A DNA stretch of 64,000 nucleotides, taken from assembly GCF_012163155.1 (NCBI RefSeq), contig NZ_JAAVUN010000013.1:21885-85884 (forward strand). Reading direction: 5' to 3'. The DNA comes from Kocuria subflava (GTDB lineage: Bacteria > Actinomycetota > Actinomycetes > Actinomycetales > Micrococcaceae). Each line of letters starts with the position of its first letter. The first letter of the stretch is position 1. The translations under genes and the position numbers were made by a program. The notes beneath the pieces were generated by a model. The model saw only the letters and a program-made list of their open reading frames with translations. It did no database searches and was not told the origin of the DNA. Positions 43,750-52,840 of this stretch are shown here, piece after piece.

Positions 43750-44631
43750 TCAGTCCGCGTCAGCCTCCGACTTGTTGGGGACCACCATGACCGGGCAGAC
43801 GGCGTCCACCAGAACTGCCTGGGAGACGGAGCCCACCAGCAGACCACGGAAACCACCGTGGCCACGGGTGCCCAGGACCACCAGGTCAGCAGAGTTGGAA
43901 GCCTCCACCAGGGCATCTGCGGGACGACCGGAAAGCACGTGAATCTTGGTGTCCAGACCAGGCGCCTGCTCCAGAGCAACGTCCTCGACCGCCTGGCACA
44001 GGGTGCGTGCCGGCTCCGTGAGCTGGTCCGCAATGGCCTTGTCCAGCTCGGCGGAGCCGGAGGGCAGGGAGGTGATGGTGGGGATGACGGTCACGATGGA
44101 CAGGCCCTTGCCGTGACGCTGGGCGTAGCTGGCTGCGTGGCGGACCGCCGGGGACTTGGGGCCCAGCTTGTCCACTGCCAGCACAACACGTCCGGAGAAC
44201 TCGCCGTCCTGGGAGTCCCAACCATCCGGCAGCACAATCACGGGGCACTTGGCGTGTGCAGCGGTGGCTGCGGACACGGAGCCCAGACGCCCACGGATGC
44301 CGTGCAGTCCACGCTTGCCCAGAACAATCAAGGAGTTGGGTCCGGACTCATGAACCAGCACCCCGGCCACGTCACCGCGCTCCAGGACACCTTCCGCCTT
44401 GACTCCGGCATCCAGCGCCTTCTGCACGCCGGCCTTTGCGGTTTCTTCCGCCTCTTCCTCGATCTTCTCCAGGAACGGGCCGGTGATGGCGGCATCTGCC
44501 ACCACGGGGCGGCCGGTGGAAACCACGACGGTCAATGGGGCATCGGCTGCCTTGGCCTCTTCAACGGCCCAATCCAATGCATGCTCCGCAAATGCAGAGC
44601 CGTCATATCCGACGAGAATCTTCTCAGTCAT
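43750..44631 (-). CDS. Universal stress protein, two tandem USP domains
   Basis: A 293-residue protein with two alpha/beta USP domains: ILVGYDGSAFAEHALDWAVEEA (first) and VVLAVDKLGPKSPAVRHAASY (second). The ATP-loop motif GLHGIRGRLGSVSAATAAHAKCPVIV is in domain one and GTRGHGGFRGLLVGSVSQAVL in domain two. Such tandem proteins are typical of actinobacteria and are often induced in growth arrest or hypoxia. A good GAGGG site precedes the ATG; its own promoter region lies in 44632-44807. Confidence 0.92.
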   Translation of the reverse strand: MTEKILVGYDGSAFAEHALDWAVEEAKAADAPLTVVVSTGRPVVADAAITGPFLEKIEEEAEETAKAGVQKALDAGVKAEGVLERGDVAGVLVHESGPNSLIVLGKRGLHGIRGRLGSVSAATAAHAKCPVIVLPDGWDSQDGEFSGRVVLAVDKLGPKSPAVRHAASYAQRHGKGLSIVTVIPTITSLPSGSAELDKAIADQLTEPARTLCQAVEDVALEQAPGLDTKIHVLSGRPADALVEASNSADLVVLGTRGHGGFRGLLVGSVSQAVLVDAVCPVMVVPNKSEADAD

Positions 44632-44807
44632 CGCTCAGCCCTCTCTTCTGGGTCAGGGAGGACGAGACGTATGGGTTGGTCACCCAGATTGGCGTCTTCG
44701 CCTCTCCACCCCCATTCTATGGCTTCAGGTGCTTTTCGGCCCCAGAAATTTGGCAACGACTCTCCAGGTGACTTCCCGTGGTGCACACCCGCCACAAGCC
44801 GCCACAT

Positions 44808-46196
44808 TCAGGCGTTGAGCAGCCAGCGATCCCCCCGCACACGAACCCCCAAGGTGACAGCCCGCGCCCCGATGTAACCGAAGGCGTAGGCCACCCACAG
44901 CCAGATCAGTCCAGGCATCTGAGCCAGTGAAGCCAGATGCACCACCAACAGCAGCGGCAGGTACACCACCAGGTTGATCACCCCGGCCAGAGCCAGGTAG
45001 CGGGCATCACCGGCACCGATCAGGACACCGTCCAGCACGAACACCCACGACGCCAGGGGCTGACCCACAGCCACCACCACCAGTGCTGCGGCGAACAATC
45101 GCTGTACCTGAGCGTCCGGGGTCAGCAACGGAGCGGTCCAGGGAAGGACCAGACCGACCACCAATCCGGTGACCACCCCGAACCACAGGCCGAACACCAG
45201 GATGCGGCGCATCAACTGCTTGACCTGGTCGCGTTCCTCCTGCCCCGCAGCCCCGGGGGCACGCAGGTCCCGCGCCCCGGTTTCCTTGCCCACCAACGCC
45301 TGAGCGGCGATTGCCAACGCGTCCAGGGCGTAGGCCATCACGTTGAAGATGGTCATGACCAGTTGATAAGCCGCCAGATTATGTGCGCCCTGAGCAGTCA
45401 CCACCACCACCGTCAGCATCAGGGCCACCCGCAGGGAGACCGTGCGCAGCATCAACCACGACCCCACCCCCATGAGGGCAGTGAGCCGGCGCGCAGTGGT
45501 GCCCACGCCGACGTCGTGATGAGCGGCCTTGCGGGCCAACAGCACCATGAATGTGAAGGCCATCAGCCACTGGGTGATGCTGGTTCCCAGTGCCGCACCG
45601 GCCACGCCCATGCCCGCGCCGTAGACCAGGGCCACGTTGGCACCCACGTTGAAGACCGCACCAGCCATGGCGATCACCAGCGGTGTGCGGGTGTCCTGAA
45701 GACCACGCAGCACCCCCATTCCGGCGGTGACCAGCAACATGGCGGGGATCCCGATCAGGGACCAGTGCAGATAGGTCACAGCCTGTTCCAGCACCTGGCC
45801 GGAACCACCCGTGGCGCTCAGCAGCGGGCGCCCCACGGCTGCACCCAACCCGGCCAGCAGCACACCCAGCACCGCTCCCAACCACAGGCCGTCACGCCCC
45901 ACCGCCAACGCTTGCGCCATCCGGCCGGCCCCCACATGCTTGGCCACGGCCGGGGTGGTGGAGTAGGCCAGGAACACCATGAGGCCCACAGCCGTCTGGA
46001 TCACCGCACTGGCCAGGGCAACGCCCGCCAGAGGGTCCGTACCCAAATGGCTCACGATCACCGTGTCCGCCAACAGGAACAACGGCTCTGCGATCAAGGC
46101 ACCAAAGGCCGGGACCGCCAACGCCAGGATCTGGCGATTGAGGCCGTCGCGCCGCACCGGCCGCCGGCCTGCCGCCGCTGATCGTCTTCTGGCCAC
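44808..46196 (-). CDS. MATE family efflux transporter
   Basis: A 462-residue transporter with about twelve hydrophobic helices in two homologous halves (LALAVPAFGALIAEPLFLLADTVIVSHLG in the first). It exports cationic drugs or metabolites using Na+ or H+. The GTG at 46196 is preferred because AGGAGG lies just upstream and gives the usual family length; the frame extends to 46328 but that part is not typical. Confidence 0.86.
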   Translation of the reverse strand: MARRRSAAAGRRPVRRDGLNRQILALAVPAFGALIAEPLFLLADTVIVSHLGTDPLAGVALASAVIQTAVGLMVFLAYSTTPAVAKHVGAGRMAQALAVGRDGLWLGAVLGVLLAGLGAAVGRPLLSATGGSGQVLEQAVTYLHWSLIGIPAMLLVTAGMGVLRGLQDTRTPLVIAMAGAVFNVGANVALVYGAGMGVAGAALGTSITQWLMAFTFMVLLARKAAHHDVGVGTTARRLTALMGVGSWLMLRTVSLRVALMLTVVVVTAQGAHNLAAYQLVMTIFNVMAYALDALAIAAQALVGKETGARDLRAPGAAGQEERDQVKQLMRRILVFGLWFGVVTGLVVGLVLPWTAPLLTPDAQVQRLFAAALVVVAVGQPLASWVFVLDGVLIGAGDARYLALAGVINLVVYLPLLLVVHLASLAQMPGLIWLWVAYAFGYIGARAVTLGVRVRGDRWLLNA

Positions 46197-46464
46197 TGGC
46201 CCTCCTGTTCCGTGGTGATGCCCTTGCCAGGGGCGGATACAGCTCATCCGCGCGTCAAAACTGTGCCACACCCCGGCCCGGTGTGCCGTGGTTGCTAGCC
46301 TGTGGCTGACAGCGCCCACCAAGACCACTCAGCGGCGGGTGTGCGGCGCTGTCCCTCACCGAGGACACAGCAATCGGACTGGATCATCCCCATTGGACTG
46401 AACCATCCCGATTGCCCTGCACCGCCCCGGTGAGTCTTCCCCGTCACCATCCGCAGGAGGAGCC

Positions 46465-47919
46465 ATGGCCCGCTCAGTGAGAGGGCGCATCCACAACGGT
46501 GGCCTGCCCTCCTGGCCTCCGTTGCGCACACGAGCCGTGGTCAACGGCCTGTGCCTGACGGTGTTCGGTTCACTGCTCTTTCACATCACCTGGAACATGT
46601 TGAACTTCCAGGTCTACGACGCCCATGAGACCGCCATGGTGCTGCGTGTGTTGGCCATCTGGCTGGCCGTTGGTCTGCCCCTGGGGTGTGTGGCAATCGG
46701 CATTCACCTTGTGCTCACCGCCGCCACTGCCCGGGATCGTCTGCTGCTCTCCCACGGCGCAGCAGCCTGGGACCCTGGTGAACAGGATGCGGTGTTGCGC
46801 GGCGTCAGGGTGCGCAACTGGCGCCCTGCCACAGGCTCACGCCCGGGGGCTTTCTCCGCACGCACCCTGGGCTGGGTCCCCGTACAGACCCCCCTGGCGC
46901 TGCTGCCCCTGGGATTGGGTGTTGTGGTGGGGCTCGGCCTGATGATCTGGCTGGCCACAGGCTACGGCCGCGCCGCCCTGATCCTGTGGGTCACCATCGC
47001 CTGGCTCGCATGGCGCAGCTGGCGTGCCTGGGGAGGCTGGACCGACTTCCGCACGGATCGGCAACGCCGACCGGGCTCGGCTCAACAATCACCGGATGGC
47101 AGCCGCGTGGTGGTCATCACCGCTGACGAAGCCTGGGACCACGACGACGACGTCGACACCCACCACCTGCCCGCGCACCCCGACCCCTACCAGCGGGAAC
47201 AACAACTGCGGCAGGCCATGGCGGATGAAGCGCCGCGCAGTCGGTATGACGGTCATGACCGGCTGGGTGGTGACGGTCAGCTGGGCAGCAACGGTCGGCT
47301 GGGTGGTAACGGTCAGCTGGGTGGTAACGATGTACGCGTCGAGGCCATCCAGGACCCCAACACCTACCGGACCGAGACCACGGACCTGATTCCCGTGTAC
47401 GCGGATGACGGTCAGTACCCCGGGGACGAGTCCACCGGGGAGATCCCGGTGGACCGTGAGCAGGACACAGCCCCGTTGCACCCGGATGATCGCAAACCAC
47501 GCCGCCCCAAGCGCACCCGCGTGGCAGCAGAGGACGAACAGGTGGTCCTGGTGGATCGCTCCGCCCAACGCGCTCACCAGGCAAGACTCAAGCGCAATGG
47601 ACAATCCACGGATGCGCCGGCCGGACGCAGGCCAGGGCGCCGCCCCACCTCACGGCAAGAGGTTGCAGAGACTGAACCCACCAACGGCCGCGGACGGGGC
47701 CGAGGACTGCGCAAATACCTGGGTGAGCGGGTGACGGATGATCCAGCGGCCCACGCCAACCCGGGGAACCCGGCCGCGGACGCCCGAACCAGTCAGATGC
47801 GGACGGTGCGCCGCAGCGGAGCTCCATCCAAAGCAGAAGCCGAACGAGAGATCTACGACCGCAAGGTGGAGGCCGATTCCATTTTTGGCTACGTGATGGG
47901 CAAGCGCCGGGAGGACTGA
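46465..47919 (+). CDS. Membrane protein with long charged C-terminal tail, hypothetical
   Basis: A 484-residue protein. The first ~200 residues carry four hydrophobic helices in two pairs (near 25-45, 60-85, 140-160, 168-185). The rest is a cytosolic, Arg/Asp-rich, low-complexity tail with a Gly-Asn-Gly-Gln/Arg-Leu repeat and a final conserved-looking SIFGYVMGKRRED. A strong AGGAGG site precedes the ATG. The tail composition hints at a scaffold or nucleic-acid-binding role, but no family is recognised. Confidence 0.65.
   Translation: MARSVRGRIHNGGLPSWPPLRTRAVVNGLCLTVFGSLLFHITWNMLNFQVYDAHETAMVLRVLAIWLAVGLPLGCVAIGIHLVLTAATARDRLLLSHGAAAWDPGEQDAVLRGVRVRNWRPATGSRPGAFSARTLGWVPVQTPLALLPLGLGVVVGLGLMIWLATGYGRAALILWVTIAWLAWRSWRAWGGWTDFRTDRQRRPGSAQQSPDGSRVVVITADEAWDHDDDVDTHHLPAHPDPYQREQQLRQAMADEAPRSRYDGHDRLGGDGQLGSNGRLGGNGQLGGNDVRVEAIQDPNTYRTETTDLIPVYADDGQYPGDESTGEIPVDREQDTAPLHPDDRKPRRPKRTRVAAEDEQVVLVDRSAQRAHQARLKRNGQSTDAPAGRRPGRRPTSRQEVAETEPTNGRGRGRGLRKYLGERVTDDPAAHANPGNPAADARTSQMRTVRRSGAPSKAEAEREIYDRKVEADSIFGYVMGKRRED
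47254..47325. repeat. 18-base tandem repeat, four copies
   Basis: Units at 47254-47271, 47272-47289, 47290-47307 and 47308-47325 are similar; the last two differ by one base. They encode Gly-Asn-Gly-Gln-Leu-type repeats in the tail of the membrane protein. Frame-neutral. Confidence 0.8.
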
Positions 47920-47928
47920 GCGGGTAGC

Positions 47929-48348
47929 TCAGTGGCCGCGCAGCTCATCCAGTTTGCGGCGGTCCTTCTTGGTGGGGCGCCCGGCACCTGGATCCCGGCG
48001 CGGCACCGCAGCACGGATCTGGGGTGGCGGTGGTTCGGAGAGATCGTTGTAGCACTCGCGCGCCACAGGGGCACCCACCCTTTTGACCAGCAGTTTGGTG
48101 ACTTCCAGAACCTGCTGCCACCCGGGGCGGCGCACCACCACGGTGTCTCCCACGCGTACTGCTTGGGAGGCCTTGACGGGAGCCTGGTTCAACCTGACGT
48201 GACCAGCCCTGCATGCCGTGGTGGCCGCTGCACGCGTCTTGAACACCCGCACCGACCACAACCAGACGTCCAGCCGGACTGAGGCCGGCCCGCCGTCCTG
48301 TGCAGACGTGGGCCCTGGTGAATTCTCCCGCGGTGCCATGTCGTACAT
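47929..48348 (-). CDS. S4-domain RNA-binding protein (Hsp15-like)
   Basis: A 139-residue protein whose S4 domain (RLDVWLWSVRVFKTRAAATTACRAGHVRLN, then VRVGDTVVVRRPG) matches Hsp15-type ribosome-associated heat-shock proteins, which handle stalled 50S subunits. The C-terminal ~45 residues are basic. The ATG at 48348 has GAGG seven bases upstream; an ATG nine bases downstream is possible. Confidence 0.85.
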   Translation of the reverse strand: MYDMAPRENSPGPTSAQDGGPASVRLDVWLWSVRVFKTRAAATTACRAGHVRLNQAPVKASQAVRVGDTVVVRRPGWQQVLEVTKLLVKRVGAPVARECYNDLSEPPPPQIRAAVPRRDPGAGRPTKKDRRKLDELRGH

Positions 48349-48411
48349 GCTCTCACCTCAATGGAAGCTCTAACCTCAATGGAAACTGTTGCCACAACAG
48401 TGATTTTGCTG

Positions 48412-48440
48412 TTGATCGCCCCTTGCGGCGGGCGTATCTT
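48412..48440 (+). promoter_or_regulatory. Sigma-70-type promoter of candidate RNA gene
   Basis: -35 TTGATC (48412-48417) and -10 TATCTT (48435-48440) with exactly 17 bases between. The predicted start is near 48447. One of the clearest hexamer pairs in the window. Confidence 0.6.
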
Positions 48441-48474
48441 TCAAGCACGAGTTCTCGAGTGACAAGGAGTTCGG

Positions 48475-48534
48475 ATGGAGATGCAGACACTCAGCGAGAC
48501 CGAAACGGGCAAGGCTGCAGGAGCCGTGAGCTAA
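48475..48534 (+). CDS. Possible 19-residue small ORF inside candidate RNA
   Basis: ATG at 48475, AAGGAG five bases upstream, stop TAA at 48532-48534. The product (MEMQTLSETETGKAAGAVS) is polar and matches nothing I know. The ribosome site is ideal, but short ORFs arise by chance, so this may be a leader peptide or coincidence. Confidence 0.3.
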   Translation: MEMQTLSETETGKAAGAVS

Positions 48535-48693
48535 CAGGCCGGAGCAGACCACCCCCTCAACCGGATGACGAATTGCACCCGCACAAGAACCTGACGGGAC
48601 ATCAACAAGCCGGAAGACGGAGTCCGTGGCGCAGGCAGAAACCATTGAATAGCACGGTGGCAATGCCGAACCCGCAGTAGGATCGAGATTTTC

Positions 48694-48733
48694 AAGAACC
48701 CCACAGCGATCGCGACGCTGAGGGGTTCTTTTT
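48694..48733 (+). terminator. Intrinsic terminator of the candidate RNA
   Basis: Arms 48694-48708 and 48716-48730 (15 bases, one mismatch) with a 7-base loop and a run of T residues, the classical form. It lies before the downstream kinase gene. Confidence 0.82.
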
Positions 48734-48844
48734 GTGCCGTGTGCCGTTCCCCTCATGTCACACACGGTTTCGGTCTGTTTCACCAGCCGTCATGCGGCCC
48801 AGAGCGTGTTCCCAAGGTGCTCCCCAACCCGCAAAATGGTGCCC

Positions 48845-49777
48845 ATGACACACATGCTGTTCGGCTTGGACATCGGTGGAACCAGCACCCAGGGCCTGGT
48901 GGCGCAGTACACCGCAGGCCGATGGATCGTGGTGGCTCAGGCCAACGGCCCCAGTGCCAATGTGCAGAACGTGAGTGCCCAGGCTGCCGTGGCGGCCCTG
49001 GGCCAGGTGGCCGGCCAACTTGGGCTGAGTCCCCTGCCACCTGGAACAACACTGCACGTGGTGGCTGGATCCGGAGGCGTTGACACCGCGGAGGACGCCA
49101 GGCAGCTACGCGCCAGGATCGCTCAAGCCCTGGGAGTTGACCCGGCGCACGAGGGCCTGGAAACCACGGTGGTGCATGACACCCGCTTGATTCTGGCCGC
49201 CGGAGGCCAGGACGCGGGGATCGCGGTGATTGCCGGGACCGGTTCCGTGGCGTGGGGTCGCACCGCGGACGGGCAGGAATCCCGCAGCGGAGGCTGGGGC
49301 CATCTGTTGGGTGATGAGGGCAGCAGTTGGTGGGTGTCACGCGAAGCTGTCAGACGAGCTCTGCGGCACCATGACATGGGTCTCCCGGCAGATGATCTGG
49401 ATCGCGCCGTGTTGCGGGACCGTGGTCTGGAAGCACGCGAGCATCTCATTGCGGATTTCCACTCCCACGCGGAGCGCACCGAGTGGGCGGGACTGGCCCG
49501 GCTGGTGGACCAGAACGCCACAGTCGGCCACCAGGATTCACAAGAACTGCTGCTGCAAGCCGCAACGCACTTGGTCACGGCAGCCAAGACTGTGGCCACC
49601 CAGTTGGGTGTCACCGGCCCGGTGGTGGTGGGTGGCGGGCTGATTTCACACTCCGCCCAGGTGCGCCGCGCTTTTGAGGAGCTGGCAGAAGATGCCGGGC
49701 TGACCGACGTCGTGGTCCTTGAACAGGATCCGGTCATGGGCACACTGCATCTGGCGGGGCAACCACCCCGGCCATGA
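48845..49777 (+). CDS. BadF/BadG-type kinase, N-acetylglucosamine-kinase-like
   Basis: A 310-residue ASKHA-fold protein. LFGLDIGGTSTQGLVAQ (N-terminal phosphate loop), VIAGTGSVAWGR (phosphate 2) and WGHLLGDEGSSWWVSREA, followed by VVVGGGLISHS (adenosine region), match the N-acetylglucosamine kinase/BadF group. It probably phosphorylates an amino sugar or related sugar, feeding cell-wall recycling. No ribosome site is clear at the ATG at 48845; an in-frame ATG lies at 48836. Confidence 0.82.
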   Translation: MTHMLFGLDIGGTSTQGLVAQYTAGRWIVVAQANGPSANVQNVSAQAAVAALGQVAGQLGLSPLPPGTTLHVVAGSGGVDTAEDARQLRARIAQALGVDPAHEGLETTVVHDTRLILAAGGQDAGIAVIAGTGSVAWGRTADGQESRSGGWGHLLGDEGSSWWVSREAVRRALRHHDMGLPADDLDRAVLRDRGLEAREHLIADFHSHAERTEWAGLARLVDQNATVGHQDSQELLLQAATHLVTAAKTVATQLGVTGPVVVGGGLISHSAQVRRAFEELAEDAGLTDVVVLEQDPVMGTLHLAGQPPRP

Positions 49778-49813
49778 CACTGGCCCGGTTCCTTGCAAGG
49801 AACCGGGCCAGTG
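49778..49813. terminator. Perfect 36-base palindrome after the kinase
   Basis: Arms 49778-49795 and 49796-49813 are 18 bases with no loop (centre TTGCAA). It separates the convergent kinase and surface-protein genes. Confidence 0.78.
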
Positions 49814-49833
49814 CACAGGTGAGGTGAGGCGGA

Positions 49834-51240
49834 TCAGTTGTTCATGATCTCCGCAACAGCTGCCTCACGGGCCAGCTGTTCAGTGGACTCCTCAAAGCCC
49901 CACTTGCCGTCCGCGTCCACGGACATCAACCACTTGCCTTCGCCGTACTCGGTGTAGACCACGGAACGGCCGATCTCGTTGGCGGCCAGTTCCTGGCTGC
50001 CGTAGGTGCCGTCCTCGTAATCGGTGGAGGCGTAGACAATGAAGTTGGAGCTGCCGTTGTGGCTCATCTTGTACCAGGTGCTGCCGTCCTGGACGTCCAC
50101 GGTGAACACGGCATCGCCGTCGCCCTTGATGCTGCCACCGTCAACGTTGGTCAAGTCGTCCAGGTTGTAGACCTTGAGCTCGAACTCAGCGTCCTCGTCC
50201 TCGGTCCAGACCTTGGTCACAGGGTTGCCGCGATCGAAGGAGTAGGTGTTGAGCAGCTGGAAGCTTTCGCGGTTGCTGGAGCTGCCGGTCACGTAGGCAT
50301 CGGAGCCGTCCTCGCGTTCAGCCTCAAAGGTCACGTAGTTGCCGCCCTTGGAGGTGACGGAGATCAGCTGCGGAGCGTCGTCGCCGTTGGGGCGAGGCAG
50401 CTCAATTTCACCGTCGTCTTGAGTGAAAGTCTCCACGGGCTCCGCGGGATTGGAAACCTCCGTGGCACCTTCCGGATCCACGTTCAGGCGAGTGGCTTCC
50501 TCGGAGACCGTGGGGCTGCCCCCACCGGTGGCTCCGGCATCTGCCGTGGCCATACCACCCGGGGAGACGTCGTTGCCGGGATCCTGGGTCTGCGACTGGG
50601 TTTCTTCATCGGAGGCTTGTTCGTCGTTACCACCAAAGATGCCGCTCAGGGCCAACACCAGGACCAGGAGGATCACCAACAGCAGGGCAATCACAGCTCC
50701 CAGGATCCAGGGCAGCTTGGAACGGCCGCTGCCACCGGTGGCACCGGAACCGCCCGAGTTGGGAGGCACGTTGCCTGTTCCACCGGCCTGGTAGGGCGCA
50801 CCGGCCCCACCCTGCGCGTTGTACTGGGGTGCCTGGTTGGCGGCGAACTGGCCACCTCCGGCGTCACGGACTGTGGGCTCCGGGGAGTTCACGGACTGCT
50901 GCGTGGTGGGCGCATCCGAGCCCTGGTACTGCGGCATGCGGCTGGTACCGGTTCCGGCATCCTGCCCGCCAAAGGACGGTGCCGACGGCGAACCCGCACC
51001 TGCGGCAGCACCGGCACCTGCAGCGCCTGCGGCACCCGCGCCGGCAGCGCCGCCATCGGTTCCTGATTCTGCACCGGATGCATCCGCGACCGCGGAACCA
51101 TCGGTCTGGGGGTCTTCGGTCCAGAGGTCCCAGCCCTCAGGGGCGGGGCCCCAGGCGGGATCGGGTTGCCACCCTGGGGGCGGCTGCCAGCCTTCGGGAG
51201 GCTTGGGCCAATTGGGCGGAGGGTTGAAACTGCGGGCCAC
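49834..51240 (-). CDS. Membrane-anchored surface protein, paralogue of the 54.8-kb lipoprotein
   Basis: A 468-residue protein. The N-terminus repeats Pro-Glu-Gly-Trp-type units (like DUF2510), followed by Ala/Gly-rich low complexity, one hydrophobic helix (near 177-198), an acidic Gln/Asp linker and a C-terminal ~170-residue beta-rich domain. Its last ~60 residues align with those of the lipoprotein at 53946-54833 (shared NFIV and NEIG, W-x-FE-x-ST). The C-domain is probably external. GTG start with GGAG upstream. Function unknown. Confidence 0.78.
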   Translation of the reverse strand: MARSFNPPPNWPKPPEGWQPPPGWQPDPAWGPAPEGWDLWTEDPQTDGSAVADASGAESGTDGGAAGAGAAGAAGAGAAAGAGSPSAPSFGGQDAGTGTSRMPQYQGSDAPTTQQSVNSPEPTVRDAGGGQFAANQAPQYNAQGGAGAPYQAGGTGNVPPNSGGSGATGGSGRSKLPWILGAVIALLLVILLVLVLALSGIFGGNDEQASDEETQSQTQDPGNDVSPGGMATADAGATGGGSPTVSEEATRLNVDPEGATEVSNPAEPVETFTQDDGEIELPRPNGDDAPQLISVTSKGGNYVTFEAEREDGSDAYVTGSSSNRESFQLLNTYSFDRGNPVTKVWTEDEDAEFELKVYNLDDLTNVDGGSIKGDGDAVFTVDVQDGSTWYKMSHNGSSNFIVYASTDYEDGTYGSQELAANEIGRSVVYTEYGEGKWLMSVDADGKWGFEESTEQLAREAAVAEIMNN

Positions 51241-51575
51241 GGGTGCTCCTCATGACTTGGATCAAACGTGTGGAGTGGTCTCAGCACGGTCCCCTGGGAG
51301 GAAACCAGAAGGGGGTGCACCGTTGCTGGGACAGTCTCTCCACCCGGGTCACGGACCCGGCCGACTACAGGAATACAAGGTGACTGTAATCGTTTGCAGA
51401 TTCAAACCGTTGGACCTTGTGTGACATGACGCCAGGGGTGTGCCACTGGGCGGCGTGCACCCGGCGGCCGCAAGCACTGCGGCTGACAAACCGGGCAGCG
51501 TAGGCTCATGGGAAGAACACAGCAGTCTTGCAAGATGACGCCCGCCCGACCACAGACCCGAAAAGGTGATTACAC
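51241..51575. other. Intergenic region between divergent genes
   Basis: No gene is supported. It contains CCGGGTC-ACG-GACCCGG (an operator- or terminator-like inverted repeat) and a TCTGCAAACG-type site on the minus strand near 51390, about 150 bases before the surface-protein start. Confidence 0.4.
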
Positions 51576-52742
51576 GTGGCCGACCTTGATCCCACGGCAG
51601 CCCATGACGCCCTGCGCCGTCCCTCGGCACTGACCGCCGAGCCGTCCCTGCTGCGCCAGACCGTGGCCTCCGCCGGCGACTCCGCGCAGCAGACCCTTCA
51701 GGACGTGGTGAACGGCCCGGGCAACACTCCCGCAGACCGGGTTGCGGCAGCCGTGATTCTCTCCGGCATGTTCCAGGACCCCTCAGCAACCTCACGCATT
51801 GACGCGGATCAGGCCGTGGACCCCACCGTGCTGGAGCTCTCCTGGGCACCGGATCTGCAGCCGGCAGCGCGTCAGGTCCTGGGGGACCCTGTGATTGTGT
51901 CCCTGCTGACCTGGGCTTCCACGGCGTCCCCCGGGGAACCGCCCGTGTCCGCAGCTCGCACCGCCGCAACCCTGGGCATCGACGACGACGGCGCCATCTA
52001 TCAAAAGGTCTCCCAACGCGCCGTTCAACTGGCTGATCAGCGCGGCACCCACCGAACCCGCAAGGATCAGCTGCGCCAATTCACGGAAGCCCTGGGGCGG
52101 GCTGATCAAGCAGCGCGTCAGACACGGGACACGGAATCTGAGGCCTCGGACGGGACGGGCCCTGCGGCGTCGTCACCGGAAGGAACACCAGAATCGCAGC
52201 CAGGATCGTCGGCGTCGTCGTCGGGCGGTGAGCACCCGGACCACGGCTCCGATGCCCAGCCGAGTTCCTGGTCCCACCATGACGACCGCGCCCTGGAAAA
52301 CCTCTTGGGCCGCGATCCGCAATCCACCCAGCCTCCGTCAGAGACTCCACAAGCCCCCACGCACAGCCACCAGCCACCTGCGCAAGCCGATCCCAACCAC
52401 GGTCAGCCGGTGGGCTTCCACGACTCCACGGGAAGCCGGGAACCGGGTTCCCAGGGCAATCCCCAGGACGAGGCGTCACGCGGGTGGGGGATGGGTTCGG
52501 ACGGACCCAAGGATGAACCCCGTTACGGAGACCGGTTCGAGGACCAGCGGTGGAGTGACCCGGCTGCCCAAGAGCAGGACCAACCTGGACCCGGCCCGCG
52601 GCGTGCCTACGACCCCCGCGCACTGTTTGACGGACCCATGTCCGAGGCGCAGCGGGCGGACGAGAAGAACGTGCTGCGCAACTGGGGAATCACCGCTGCC
52701 GTTCTGGTGGGGATCCTGATCCTGGTGGGGTTGCTGATCTGA
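51576..52742 (+). CDS. Tail-anchored acidic protein, hypothetical
   Basis: A 388-residue protein: the first ~170 residues are predicted helical and alanine-rich, then ~180 residues are Ser/Pro/Asp/Gln-rich and probably disordered, and the last ~20 form a hydrophobic helix (ITAAVLVGILILVGLLI), so it is tail-anchored. The GTG start follows AAAGGTGA. I do not recognise a family. The gene is divergent from the surface-protein gene. Confidence 0.65.
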   Translation: MADLDPTAAHDALRRPSALTAEPSLLRQTVASAGDSAQQTLQDVVNGPGNTPADRVAAAVILSGMFQDPSATSRIDADQAVDPTVLELSWAPDLQPAARQVLGDPVIVSLLTWASTASPGEPPVSAARTAATLGIDDDGAIYQKVSQRAVQLADQRGTHRTRKDQLRQFTEALGRADQAARQTRDTESEASDGTGPAASSPEGTPESQPGSSASSSGGEHPDHGSDAQPSSWSHHDDRALENLLGRDPQSTQPPSETPQAPTHSHQPPAQADPNHGQPVGFHDSTGSREPGSQGNPQDEASRGWGMGSDGPKDEPRYGDRFEDQRWSDPAAQEQDQPGPGPRRAYDPRALFDGPMSEAQRADEKNVLRNWGITAAVLVGILILVGLLI

Positions 52743-52806
52743 GTTTCAGCGGTTGACCAGCAGGCTGGACAAGCCCCATTTGTGGAACTCCCTGGCCCGT
52801 CAGGGT

Positions 52807-52824
52807 GTGTGAGGTGATTCACAC
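52807..52824. promoter_or_regulatory. Inverted repeat, likely TetR operator
   Basis: GTGTGA-GGTGAT-TCACAC lies in the promoter of the tetR gene, just before its -10 box, so it is probably an autoregulatory site. Confidence 0.6.
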
Positions 52825-52828
52825 TGGG

Positions 52829-52834
52829 TATGTT
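52829..52834 (+). promoter_or_regulatory. -10 box of leaderless tetR promoter
   Basis: TATGTT, with exactly six bases before the ATG at 52841, so the transcript is likely leaderless. Confidence 0.5.
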
Positions 52835-52840
52835 GGTGGC

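Larger units (their letters stand above)
48447..48733 (+). ncRNA. Candidate ~290-nt non-coding RNA
   Basis: A transcription unit with a clear promoter and a clear intrinsic terminator but no plausible protein over its length. It begins with a short CGAG-TT-CTCG hairpin, contains a perfect ribosome site with a 19-codon ORF (48475-48534), and then a structured-looking, G+C-moderate stretch. It does not contain the conserved cores of RNase P RNA, tmRNA, SRP RNA or 6C RNA as I know them. An Ms1/6S-like RNA is a possibility given the size, but I cannot align it from memory. It could also be a leader for the downstream kinase, except that the terminator sits in between. Confidence 0.5.

Noticed and set aside
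44632..44807. DosR/DevR-type box upstream of the double-USP gene
   Set aside because: A GGGGCCGAAAAGCACC stretch only weakly resembles the DosR consensus, so it was not annotated.
48300..48680. 126-codon open frame across the candidate RNA gene
   Set aside because: Starts inside the S4 protein gene region, has no ribosome site and its composition is not protein-like.
50900..51320. Additional small ORFs in the Ala/Gly-rich part of the surface-protein gene
   Set aside because: They are alternative frames of low-complexity coding DNA.
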